Assembly (NCBI GenBank): GCA_905235505.1
Contig: CAJOMJ010000007.1
Coordinates: 1 to 64,000, forward strand
Length of the DNA: 64,000 nucleotides
DNA from: Paludibacteraceae bacterium
GTDB taxonomy: Bacteria > Bacteroidota > Bacteroidia > Bacteroidales > Paludibacteraceae
Direction of reading: 5' to 3'
Position numbers and translations under genes: made by a program
The notes under the pieces: generated by a model
What the model was told of the DNA's origin: nothing
What the model saw: the letters and a program-made list of their open reading frames with translations, nothing else
The model's database searches: none
Shown here: piece by piece, positions 8,130 to 16,525 of the stretch
Position numbering within the stretch: the first letter of the stretch is position 1
How the letters are laid out: each line of letters starts with the position of its first letter

Positions 8130-9599
8130 ATGACAAAGACATTTAACACCCGGTTGGTATTCAAGACTCTTGGGGCATTGCTCGTGATAGAAGCCTTCTT
8201 CATGGCAGTGCCTACGGTGGTCAGTTGGATGTACGAAGAGCCTGACATGGAGGTGTTTCTGCTTTCGACAGTGGTGACATTGGTTTCGGGGTTGATAGGA
8301 ATGATTATCGGCAGAAAGGCTGAGAGACATGTGGGCGAACGTGAAGGGTATCTGATAGTGGCAGTGGTGTGGCTGATGTTTTCTTTCTTCGGGATGATGC
8401 CTTATTACTTCTCGGGAGCGATACCTGATTTCACTAACGCATACTTCGAGACCATATCGGGTTTTACCACCACGGGTGCCACCATACTGACTGACATAGA
8501 GAGTCTGACCCACGGTTGCCTTCTGTGGAGAGCCATGACACAATGGTTGGGTGGCATGGGAATCATTGTACTCAGTCTTGCTATTCTGCCTATGTTCGGT
8601 TTGGGCGGCATGCAGCTCTATGCAGCGGAGGTCACGGGGTTGAGTTACGAGAAGTTGTCGCCACGTATAGCCGACACTGCCAAGCGTATGTGGGGACTCT
8701 ATATCTTTCTGACCCTGATAGAAGCACTGATGCTTTGGGGCTTCGGCATGGATTTCTTCGACTCCGTATGCCATTCGCTATCAACTATCTCCACAGGAGG
8801 ATTCTCAACAAAGAATCAGTCGATTGCCTACTATGCGAGCCCTGCTATTCAATATACTATAATTTTCTTCATGTTTGTGTCGGGTATCAACTTTGCACTA
8901 CTCTACTATATCATTCTTCGAAAACCGGAGAAACTGCTTCATGATGAGGAAACGCATTGGTATGTGGTGGCAGTACTGCTGGCTACGGTGATACTTACCT
9001 TCGGTCTGCTCATTCAGTCGGCAGATTGGACATGGTCGGGTGGCGAGAAGTCGTTTAGAACAAGTTTGTTCACTACAGTTGCAACAATAACGTCCACGGC
9101 ATATATCGTAACCGACTACACGCAGTGGTATCCGCTGTTATGGGTGATAGTGTTCTTCCTGATGTTCACGGGAGCGTGCGCAGGCAGTACCTCAGGCGGT
9201 ATAAAATGGGTAAGGCTTGCCATATTCATAAAGAACGGTGTCGGTGAGTTCAAGCGCAGGATACACCCTAATGCCATTATCCCTGTGAAGATGAACGGCA
9301 AACCTGTGACAACACAGACAATCAACAACGTGATGGCTTTTCTTACGTTCTATATCTTTGTGATTATCATTTCAATACTTGCGTTCTGTGCCTTGGGTGT
9401 AGATTTCGACGAGAGTATAGGTGCTACGGTGGGAGCAATAGGCAATGTAGGTCCGGGAATTGGGCAATATGGTCCTGCGGGAAACTACGCTACTTTCCCG
9501 ATTGCGGGCAAGTGGATTATGGCGGGCGTGATGCTGATAGGGCGTTTGGAGATATTCACAGTGCTACTGCTGTTCAGCCCTGCATTGTGGAAGAAATAG
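8130..9599 (+). CDS. trkH: Trk potassium uptake system, membrane channel subunit TrkH
   Basis: The 489-residue protein is almost entirely hydrophobic segments. It carries the pore-loop signatures of the Trk/Ktr/HKT family: 'ISGFTTTGATIL' (about 110-122), 'HSLSTISTGGFST', 'STAYIVTDY' and 'AIGNVGPGIGQYGPAGNY' near the C-terminus. The glycines in these four loops form the potassium filter. TrkH is the translocating subunit and needs the TrkA ring encoded just upstream. Length, start and topology look intact. Confidence 0.95.
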   Translation: MTKTFNTRLVFKTLGALLVIEAFFMAVPTVVSWMYEEPDMEVFLLSTVVTLVSGLIGMIIGRKAERHVGEREGYLIVAVVWLMFSFFGMMPYYFSGAIPDFTNAYFETISGFTTTGATILTDIESLTHGCLLWRAMTQWLGGMGIIVLSLAILPMFGLGGMQLYAAEVTGLSYEKLSPRIADTAKRMWGLYIFLTLIEALMLWGFGMDFFDSVCHSLSTISTGGFSTKNQSIAYYASPAIQYTIIFFMFVSGINFALLYYIILRKPEKLLHDEETHWYVVAVLLATVILTFGLLIQSADWTWSGGEKSFRTSLFTTVATITSTAYIVTDYTQWYPLLWVIVFFLMFTGACAGSTSGGIKWVRLAIFIKNGVGEFKRRIHPNAIIPVKMNGKPVTTQTINNVMAFLTFYIFVIIISILAFCALGVDFDESIGATVGAIGNVGPGIGQYGPAGNYATFPIAGKWIMAGVMLIGRLEIFTVLLLFSPALWKK

Positions 9600-9681
9600 G
9601 GGGAGAAGTTCAAACTCTCTACTCTGAACCTATCAACCTTTCTAAACCTTCAACTATATCAACTAAATTCAGATTGCTTTT

Positions 9682-11133
9682 ATGAAAGCATATAAGATAA
9701 CGATATTCATTTTTGCAGTGATGTTATGCCTTATTGCAATCGCTGCAGTGTTTCCCGAGGAAGGTATAACGGCAGGCGAGGTAACCCTGACTTTCCCCAC
9801 CTTGCATGACATGAGTCAGCAAGAGCAAGAGGCAGTCGAGCCGGAACTGACACCCGAGCAACTGCTTGCCCTACGGGCACAGGAGATGCGACAACAACAA
9901 GAGGACGGGTTCCTTACTTTCTTTCGTGAGAACGAGGCAGCTATACATTTCCCGCAATCGGACTCAAATTATAAATATTTAGACCCTCTGTTTGCTGCTC
10001 TTGACGGGGCAGACACGACTTTAGTGCGCATCGTACACTATGGCGATTCGCAGATAGAAGAAGACCGCATAAGCAACATCCTGCGCCGCAGACTGCAAGA
10101 GCATTTCGGCGGACAGGGCGTAGGTATAGTGCCTCTCTATCAAAGTGTTCAGAGTCAGACCTTTGGTCAGAGTTGTTCATACGAGCCCACGAGATACAGT
10201 GTATATTGGCTGAGTTCGTTCCGCCGCACAGGCAGCCGCAGGTATGGTCCGATGGGTCAGCTGTCAGTTATCAGCGCACCTATAAGCGTGAACATACTCC
10301 CAAGAACAAAGGTTACAGGCTACTATTCAGCCCACTACTTCAACACCGTGACACTGCTTACGGCACCTAACAGTCAGATAGCAGCCAATGTGAAAAGTGA
10401 GAAGCGCACCATAGTCTCCGATGGCAGCAACCTGCAGTTCACGGAGTTCAACATGCCCGACAGCAGCACCACGCTGAACGTGAGTCTGAGCGGCAACGGG
10501 GATATATACGGCATTATGATGACGGGCAAGACGGGCGTGAACGTGGACAACATGCCTATGCGAGGATGCTCCGGTACTATATTCTCGGGCATAGACCCGC
10601 AGCAGCTGAAAGCCTATTTTCAATATACCAACACAAGGCTTGTCATCATGCAGTTCGGCGGCAACAGCATGCCTTACTTGAAGACACAGAAGGCAATAGA
10701 CAACTATGCTGCCACAATAGGCGAGCAGGTGCGTTACATGCAGCGGCAGGCACCTGAGGCGCAGATACTCTTTATCGGTCCGAGCGACATGACAACCCGC
10801 ATACAAGGAAAGATGCAGACATACACATGGCTTGAGGATGTTGATAATGCACTTATGGAGGCCGTGACGGAAGCAGGTGGTGCATATTGGTCGCTATTCA
10901 AGGCGATGGGCGGCAGAGGAGCCATGGGTCAGTGGGTGAGAAGCGGACTTGCAGGCAGCGACTACATACACTTTACGAGAAAAGGAGCAAATGAAGTGGG
11001 GGAAATGCTCAACAACGCACTAATGACATACTACGACTACTATAAATGGCGTGAGCGGGAGTATGCGCCCATGAATGAGGCATATCCCGAAGTGATGGCA
11101 CTAACAGTTGATTCGATAAAGGCGCAGAAGTGA
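9682..11133 (+). CDS. Exported SGNH/GDSL-like hydrolase, partner of an MBOAT O-acyltransferase
   Basis: The 483-residue protein has an N-terminal signal anchor (about residues 5-25) and a Q/E-rich linker. An SGNH-type fold follows, with the block I motif HYGDSQ (nucleophile Ser at about 123), a later 'MQFGGNS' block and a C-terminal 'DYIHFTRKG' block supplying Asp and His. Such proteins act in the periplasm on O-acetyl groups of envelope polysaccharides, as hydrolases or transferases. The next gene is an MBOAT acyltransferase whose GTG start overlaps this stop codon by 4 nt, so the two are translationally coupled. By analogy with AlgI/AlgJ-type systems they probably O-acetylate a surface glycan; the substrate is not visible from sequence. 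Confidence 0.75.
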   Translation: MKAYKITIFIFAVMLCLIAIAAVFPEEGITAGEVTLTFPTLHDMSQQEQEAVEPELTPEQLLALRAQEMRQQQEDGFLTFFRENEAAIHFPQSDSNYKYLDPLFAALDGADTTLVRIVHYGDSQIEEDRISNILRRRLQEHFGGQGVGIVPLYQSVQSQTFGQSCSYEPTRYSVYWLSSFRRTGSRRYGPMGQLSVISAPISVNILPRTKVTGYYSAHYFNTVTLLTAPNSQIAANVKSEKRTIVSDGSNLQFTEFNMPDSSTTLNVSLSGNGDIYGIMMTGKTGVNVDNMPMRGCSGTIFSGIDPQQLKAYFQYTNTRLVIMQFGGNSMPYLKTQKAIDNYAATIGEQVRYMQRQAPEAQILFIGPSDMTTRIQGKMQTYTWLEDVDNALMEAVTEAGGAYWSLFKAMGGRGAMGQWVRSGLAGSDYIHFTRKGANEVGEMLNNALMTYYDYYKWREREYAPMNEAYPEVMALTVDSIKAQK

Positions 11134-13022
11134 CAGAGTTCTTCCGACATATTTTCTCTTTCGACCCCAACAGCCCGCTGCTGTTCACACAGTTCTATTT
11201 CTGGGCGTTCTTTGCGGTAGTATATGCCTTCTTCTCACTGTTTCAGTCCAAACGGCTCCTGCGCAACTCGTTTCTATTATTTGTCAGCCTGTTCTTCTAC
11301 TACAAGACAAGCGGACTTGCAATACTGATACTGATGTTCGTCACTCTCGACGATTGGCTGATAGCCAAGAGGATATACAGTGCACGGCAACAGGACAGAA
11401 ACAGTGCAGCCAAGTTTTGGCTGTGCCTGAGCGTTGTTATAGACTTGGGTTTGTTGGCATATTTCAAGTATGCCTACTTCTTCACCAACATGATAAACGA
11501 CCTGTTTGGCACAGGCTTTCAGGTGTTTGACATCTTCTCGTTTATTGGCAACGGGTTCTCGAGAGACGGCATATTCAATGTGGACAAGATAGTGCTTCCG
11601 GTAGGCATCTCGTTCTACATCTTCCAAGTGATAAGTTACACGGCAGATGTATATGAGGGCAGAGTGAAGCCTGTGAGCAACATACTTGACTTCGGGTTCT
11701 ATGTCAGTTTCTTTCCGCAATTGGTGGCAGGCCCGATAGTCAGGGCATCGGAGTTCATACCTCAGTTGTACAAACCCTTTCACCTGAGTCGCAAGCAGTT
11801 CGGAATAGCAGCATTTTGGATACTTAACGGTCTGATAAAGAAGATAGTACTATCCGACTATCTTGCGGTAAACTTCATAGACCGCGTGTTCGACAATCCC
11901 CTGCTCTTCTCGGGGTTCGAGAACCTTGCAGCCTTGTTTCTGTACTCGCTGCAGGTGTATGCCGACTTCTCTGGCTATACTGACATAGCGATAGGCGTGG
12001 CAATGCTGATGGGTTTCTATCTTCCCAAGAACTTCGACTCGCCATATAAATCGCGCAACCCGCAGGAGTTCTGGCGCAGATGGCACATGTCGCTCTCGCG
12101 TTGGCTGAAGACCTATCTCTATATACCGCTCGGAGGAAATCGTAATGCCACCTTCGGCACATACTTTTGGATAATAACCATAGCAGCCATAGCGCTCATT
12201 CTCACAGGTTCGTGGGTAGTGACGGCAGTGATAGCAGGCATAGGCATATCTGTGGCATTGGTAGGAGTGTTCGTGCCCGAAAGACGGAAGAAGATATATG
12301 CCAACCTCAACTCGTTTATCACCATGCTGCTCGGCGGACTATGGCACGGAGCAAGTTGGAACTTCATGATATGGGGCGGACTGAACGGCATAGGAATGAT
12401 AGTGTATAAGTTTTGGAAAGACATGAACTGGCACGTGCGTATGCTGCTGCTTACTGTTGTTACCGTCTCTCTCGCTGCTATACGTCACTACTACCCTCTG
12501 CCTGTATGGAACCTGTTTGCTGTGTGGGCAGGCATTGTATGGTGCGTAAGTACAATAAGATACCTGTGGTTCCTGCTGCGCAAGATAAAAAGAATAGCCG
12601 TCTTTGCAGGCAGAAAAGTGGTATCAAATACTAATAGCTACATAGCTACGGCATGGGCTGTGCTTCAGACTTTCACCTTTATCACTTTCACCCGACTGTT
12701 CTTCCGCTCGGGCAGCAATCTTGACCCTGCCACTGCCAACCAGGAGGCCTGGGAGACAGCGCAGCAGATGGTCACTCAGATAGGCAGCGCGTGGAATATT
12801 AACATCATTCCGCAAGTGCTCATAGAGTACGACAAAGTGTTTATATTATTCTTCTTGGGAATGATTATTCATTGGCTGCCTACTAACTTCAAGCGTTGGT
12901 ACAGACTCAATTTCGCCATGATGCCGATATGGCTTATCGGGTTGGTCACGGTGGCAGTGGTATTCATTGTATATCAGTTCATAACCGCCGATTTACAGGC
13001 ATTCATATATTTCCAGTTCTAA
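11130..13022 (+). CDS. MBOAT family O-acyltransferase (AlgI/DltB-like)
   Basis: The 630-residue polytopic membrane protein has the MBOAT signatures 'PQLVAGPIVR', 'RWHMSLSRWLKTYLYIPLGG' (His at about 319) and 'GGLWHGASWNFMIWGG' (catalytic His at about 406). Family members pass acyl groups across the membrane to an extracytoplasmic acceptor, working with a periplasmic SGNH protein. The GTG start overlaps the upstream SGNH gene. The C-terminus carries two or three extra hydrophobic segments after a less conserved loop (about 480-560), longer than the minimal AlgI core. coaE follows within a few bases. Confidence 0.88.
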   Translation: MTEFFRHIFSFDPNSPLLFTQFYFWAFFAVVYAFFSLFQSKRLLRNSFLLFVSLFFYYKTSGLAILILMFVTLDDWLIAKRIYSARQQDRNSAAKFWLCLSVVIDLGLLAYFKYAYFFTNMINDLFGTGFQVFDIFSFIGNGFSRDGIFNVDKIVLPVGISFYIFQVISYTADVYEGRVKPVSNILDFGFYVSFFPQLVAGPIVRASEFIPQLYKPFHLSRKQFGIAAFWILNGLIKKIVLSDYLAVNFIDRVFDNPLLFSGFENLAALFLYSLQVYADFSGYTDIAIGVAMLMGFYLPKNFDSPYKSRNPQEFWRRWHMSLSRWLKTYLYIPLGGNRNATFGTYFWIITIAAIALILTGSWVVTAVIAGIGISVALVGVFVPERRKKIYANLNSFITMLLGGLWHGASWNFMIWGGLNGIGMIVYKFWKDMNWHVRMLLLTVVTVSLAAIRHYYPLPVWNLFAVWAGIVWCVSTIRYLWFLLRKIKRIAVFAGRKVVSNTNSYIATAWAVLQTFTFITFTRLFFRSGSNLDPATANQEAWETAQQMVTQIGSAWNINIIPQVLIEYDKVFILFFLGMIIHWLPTNFKRWYRLNFAMMPIWLIGLVTVAVVFIVYQFITADLQAFIYFQF

Positions 13023-13026
13023 CACT

Positions 13027-13614
13027 ATGATGACATTGATAGGCATAACAGGAGGTATAGGTAGCGGCAAGTCAACCATAACCCGGGAATTGCAGAGAAT
13101 GGGGTATGTCGTGTACGACACCGACAAAGAGGCACGGCGTATCATGCAGGAAGATATGGAGGTAAGAAAACGGATTGAACTGCTGTTCGGTAATGACATA
13201 TATGTATCTGATGTGCTGGACAGGAAAGAGGTGGCACGACAGATATTCGCCAATCCGGCACTGAGAAAGCAGGTGAACGTGATAGTACACCCTGCAGTAA
13301 GGCTGGACATAGAGAAGTGGCGGGAGCATGGAAGCGGTATTGGTTTCGTGGAGTCCGCTATACTATTCGAGAGCGGGTTGGACACATTGTGCAAAGCCGT
13401 GGTATGCATAACAGCAGATGAAGATATTCGTATTGCGAGAACCATGGTGCGCGACCATGCTACAAGAGAACAGGTAGTGGCACGTATGGAGAGTCAAATG
13501 TCTGAAACAGAAAGAATACGCCGCTCCGACATTCATATTGACAATGACGGCAAGAAAGAAATATCCCTTATATGTTTGGATATATTGGATTTTTGTAGTA
13601 ACTTTGCAGGTTGA
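13027..13614 (+). CDS. coaE: Dephospho-CoA kinase
   Basis: CoaE performs the last step of coenzyme A synthesis, phosphorylating the 3'-hydroxyl of dephospho-CoA with ATP. The 195-residue protein has the P-loop GGIGSGKST at residues 9-17, 'VYDTDKEARRIM' following it, the 'VNVIVHPAV' region and the lid with 'RDHATREQVVARMESQM'. It starts 4 nt after the MBOAT stop with ATGATG. A promoter for the following gene lies inside its last codons. Confidence 0.93.
   Translation: MMTLIGITGGIGSGKSTITRELQRMGYVVYDTDKEARRIMQEDMEVRKRIELLFGNDIYVSDVLDRKEVARQIFANPALRKQVNVIVHPAVRLDIEKWREHGSGIGFVESAILFESGLDTLCKAVVCITADEDIRIARTMVRDHATREQVVARMESQMSETERIRRSDIHIDNDGKKEISLICLDILDFCSNFAG
13575..13606 (+). promoter_or_regulatory. 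Promoter inside the 3' end of coaE, driving the MBL-fold gene
   Basis: TTTG (13575-13578), 20 nt, TAACTTTG (13599-13606). It lies within the last dozen codons of coaE and 23 nt before the ATG of the next gene. This supports the ATG at 13629 as the original start of the MBL gene. Confidence 0.65.
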
Positions 13615-13628
13615 ACAATGACAATTCT

Positions 13629-13781
13629 ATGGCAGAGTTACTATTCAGATGTTTTGCTTCGGGCAGTAGCGGCAACTGCTACTATCTGGGGTCGCGTCAA
13701 GAGGGTATCTTGATAGATGCATCAGGAGTTATCTTGTGGAGATGGGGCTTGACTTCGGCAACATCAAAGGAGTGCTTGTAA
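13629..13781 (+). pseudogene. N-terminal fragment of the MBL-fold gene, out of frame with the rest
   Basis: From the ATG the translation begins MAELLFRCFASGSSGNCYYL and continues to 'GILIDAS', the standard N-terminus of YycJ/WalJ-like metallo-beta-lactamase-fold proteins. It then loses register and stops. The main ORF resumes in another frame at 'EMGLDFGNIKG'. Family members have about 14 residues between 'ILIDA' and 'GLDF', but only about 6 are encoded here, so a deletion of roughly 25 nt is more likely than a single-base error. Confidence 0.6.
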
Positions 13782-14446
13782 CACACGACCATGCCGACCA
13801 TATACGTGCTGTGGGTGTGATAGGTGAGAAGTTTCATATCCCCATCTACGGAACAAAACTGATACATACTGGCATTGACAAGAACTACGGGTTGTTTGAA
13901 AAGTTGCGTACAAGCAGGGCTTTCTACAACTTAGGCGAGGAGTTTGAAATATGCGGTATGAAAGTGAATACCATACCCGTATCCCACGACTCAACCCAGT
14001 GCGTAAGTTATCAGATCGAAGCACATGGAGTACATTTCATGATAGCCACCGATGTCGGTTGTGTGGACGAGGCAATGGAAGAGGCAGTGAGCAAGGCGGA
14101 ACATCTTGTCATAGAAGCCAATCACGACGAGGACTTGCTGCTTAATGGTCCCTACCCGAGCTATCTGAAGTCGCGGATTCTGTCCGACATCGGGCACATG
14201 AGCAACCGTACATGCGGGCAGTTGCTTGCAGAGCATGCAGGGCAAGGGCTGAAGAATATATGGCTCTGTCATCTTAGCAAAGAGAACAACGACCCCGAGG
14301 TAGCCTATACTACAATAAGCGATTATCTGAGAGAAGCAGGTATTGAGGCAGGCAAAGATGTCAATCTGAATGTGCTTGAGAGACTTAATCCTTCGCCTCT
14401 GTATGACCTGACAAACAACACTACCATCTCTCTGAAACTTGTGTAA
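13736..14446 (+). CDS. MBL-fold metallohydrolase (YycJ/WalJ-like), probably disrupted near its N-terminus
   Basis: The ORF contains the metal-binding THDHADH motif at the start of the fragment, followed by 'IPVSHDSTQCVSY', the Asp in 'IATDVGCV', 'IEANHDEDLL' and 'CHLSKENND', the full set of zinc ligands of this family. Relatives are DNA-processing or wall-regulation-linked phosphodiesterases of about 260-270 residues; the exact substrate is uncertain. The GTG start lies inside the fold, because the first strands (ASGSSGNCY) are encoded in a different frame upstream. Unless translation shifts frame, the product lacks its N-terminal beta-strands and would not fold normally. It is followed by a glycosyltransferase after 35 nt. 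Confidence 0.75.
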   Translation: MEMGLDFGNIKGVLVTHDHADHIRAVGVIGEKFHIPIYGTKLIHTGIDKNYGLFEKLRTSRAFYNLGEEFEICGMKVNTIPVSHDSTQCVSYQIEAHGVHFMIATDVGCVDEAMEEAVSKAEHLVIEANHDEDLLLNGPYPSYLKSRILSDIGHMSNRTCGQLLAEHAGQGLKNIWLCHLSKENNDPEVAYTTISDYLREAGIEAGKDVNLNVLERLNPSPLYDLTNNTTISLKLV

Positions 14447-14481
14447 TTATGTGCTATACAAACCTATAAACAACATACCTT

Positions 14482-15234
14482 ATGGAAAGACTTGTAATCA
14501 TACCTACCTACAACGAGAAAGAAAACATTGAGAATATTATCAATGTAGTGTTTGACCTTCCCATTGAGTTTCATGTACTTGTTATTGACGATGGTTCTCC
14601 TGACGGAACTGCAGACATCGTGAAACGAATGATGAACCAACACTCCGACCGCCTTTTCATCATTGAACGTGAAGGCAAGCAAGGGCTCGGTACTGCGTAC
14701 ATCACAGGATTCAAGTGGGCTATTGAGCACCAATATGAATATATCTTCGAGATGGATGCCGACTTCTCTCATAATCCTCAAGACCTGCTGAAACTCTACG
14801 ATGCCTGCGCCAACGAGGGTGCGGACGTGTCTATCGGCAGCAGGTATATCACGGGGGTGAACGTAGTGAACTGGCCTATGGGAAGAGTGATGATGTCATA
14901 TTACGCAAGCATGTACGTAAGGTTGGTGCTTGGAATAAAAGTGCGCGACACAACAGCAGGCTTCGTATGCTATCGCCGTCAGGTTCTTGAGACAATCGAA
15001 CTCGACAAGATACACTTCAAAGGTTATGCCTTCCAGATAGAGATGAAGTTCACCTCTATCAAATGCGGGTTCAAGGTGACAGAAGTACCTATCATATTTA
15101 TCAACCGCGTACTCGGCACAAGCAAGATGTCAGGCGGCATCTTCTCTGAAGCACTGCTCGGCGTGATACGCCTTAAGATAAGCTCATGGTTCCGCAAGTA
15201 CCCGCAGAAGAAAGAGGAAGTACAAATAAGCTGA
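14482..15234 (+). CDS. Polyprenol-phosphate mannosyltransferase-like family 2 glycosyltransferase
   Basis: The 250-residue soluble GT-A protein has 'IPTYNEKENI' at residues 6-15, the nucleotide-binding 'DDGSPDGT', the metal-binding 'MDADFSHNP' and 'GSRYITG'. It also has 'RDTTAGFVCYRR' and 'INRVLGTSKM', which together are characteristic of dolichol/polyprenol-phosphate mannose synthases without a membrane domain. It probably transfers a sugar from a nucleotide donor to polyprenyl phosphate at the inner face of the membrane, supplying lipid-linked sugar for envelope glycans. The sugar is not certain. An M23 lipoprotein gene follows after 10 nt. Confidence 0.85.
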   Translation: MERLVIIPTYNEKENIENIINVVFDLPIEFHVLVIDDGSPDGTADIVKRMMNQHSDRLFIIEREGKQGLGTAYITGFKWAIEHQYEYIFEMDADFSHNPQDLLKLYDACANEGADVSIGSRYITGVNVVNWPMGRVMMSYYASMYVRLVLGIKVRDTTAGFVCYRRQVLETIELDKIHFKGYAFQIEMKFTSIKCGFKVTEVPIIFINRVLGTSKMSGGIFSEALLGVIRLKISSWFRKYPQKKEEVQIS

Positions 15235-15244
15235 CACTACCACA

Positions 15245-16444
15245 ATGAAACTTAAATGGATATACATATTTCTTCCGCTACTGCTTATTGCTTGTAACAA
15301 TACTGCCCAAAAGCAAGAGGGCGACAACGAACAGGAGATTCGCGAGATACGCTATGAATACGGTATTCCCGTTGACTCGTTCAAGGTTGTTACAGGTGTA
15401 GTTCAGTCAGGCGAGACTCTTGGCGGCATACTGAATCGGCTCGGTGCCCCACGTAGCGTGGTCAACCAACTTGGCAGTGTTGACAAGGAAGTGTTTGATG
15501 TTCGTCAGATAAGACAAGGGAAGAAATATCTTGCATTCTACCAAGCCGACACACTGCTCGAGTATTTTGTATATGAGCAGAGCCGCATACAATCGGTAGT
15601 ATTCCACATGCGGGACTCACTTCATGTGGAGAAACAACTCAAGCAGATAGAGACACAACGAAAGACTGCCTCTGCCACAATAGAATCTTCGCTCTGGGTT
15701 GCATTCTCTTCACAAGGTGTCAATCCGCAACTTGCTCTTGAACTCTCTGAGGTTTATCAGTGGACGGTTGACTTCTTCGGACTCCAGAAGGGTGACAAGT
15801 TCGATGTTATATATGACGAGCAGTATGTTGACGATGAGAGTATCGGCATAGGCACCATATACGCAGCACGCTGTCAGCACGCAGGAGCTACATTGTATGC
15901 CTACCGTTTTGACCACAATGACGATTGCCACGGCTATTTCGACGAGAACGGAAAGTCGCTGCGAAAGGCATTTCTGAAGGCACCGCTCAACTACAAACGC
16001 ATATCCTCTACTTTCACATACGCACGTAAGCACCCTATTTATAAGACTGTCAGGCCACATACCGGTGTGGACTATGCGGCTCCGATGGGTACACCTGTGG
16101 TCGCTTTAGGTGACGGCACTGTGATTGAGAAAGGCTACAAAGGCGGAGGAGGCAACACTGTCAAAATCAGACATAATTCCACATACACTACAGCATACCT
16201 GCATCTGAGCAAATATGGCAAGGGCGTGGAAGTAGGCAAGCATGTGGAGCAAGGTCAGGTAATCGGCTATGTAGGCAGTACAGGTGCAAGCACTGGTCCT
16301 CACCTTGATTTCCGGGTGTGGAAGAACGGAACACCGGTCAACCCCCTTACTCTTGAGAGTCCGTCAGTTGACCCTGTGCCGGCAAGTCTTAAACAAGAGT
16401 TCGACAGTATTGTAACGAAGTACAATAGTGAACTACCCAAATAA
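15245..16444 (+). CDS. M23 peptidase lipoprotein (LytM-type)
   Basis: The 399-residue protein has a lipoprotein signal ending in the lipobox LLIAC (Cys 17). A LysM/OapA-like region with 'GETLGGILNRLG' follows (about 55-70), then a linker domain and a C-terminal LytM domain with 'HTGVDYAAP' (His at about 272) and 'GPHLDFRVW' (His at about 353), the zinc ligands. It probably cleaves peptidoglycan cross-bridges, or regulates a hydrolase, from an envelope membrane. It sits directly downstream of the glycosyltransferase and is followed by a strong bidirectional terminator. Confidence 0.88.
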   Translation: MKLKWIYIFLPLLLIACNNTAQKQEGDNEQEIREIRYEYGIPVDSFKVVTGVVQSGETLGGILNRLGAPRSVVNQLGSVDKEVFDVRQIRQGKKYLAFYQADTLLEYFVYEQSRIQSVVFHMRDSLHVEKQLKQIETQRKTASATIESSLWVAFSSQGVNPQLALELSEVYQWTVDFFGLQKGDKFDVIYDEQYVDDESIGIGTIYAARCQHAGATLYAYRFDHNDDCHGYFDENGKSLRKAFLKAPLNYKRISSTFTYARKHPIYKTVRPHTGVDYAAPMGTPVVALGDGTVIEKGYKGGGGNTVKIRHNSTYTTAYLHLSKYGKGVEVGKHVEQGQVIGYVGSTGASTGPHLDFRVWKNGTPVNPLTLESPSVDPVPASLKQEFDSIVTKYNSELPK

Positions 16445-16471
16445 GTTCACAACAAGTCTGAGATATAAAGA

Positions 16472-16505
16472 AAGAAGTCAACAGCCCGCGGGCAGTTGAC
16501 TTCTT
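16472..16505. terminator. Bidirectional intrinsic terminator between the M23 lipoprotein gene and fumarase
   Basis: An 11-bp perfect stem AAGAAGTCAAC/GTTGACTTCTT with a 12-nt loop ends in T-rich sequence on both strands. It lies between two convergent genes and can serve both. Confidence 0.85.
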
Positions 16506-16525
16506 TTCTTATTGAGGCGATTGCA

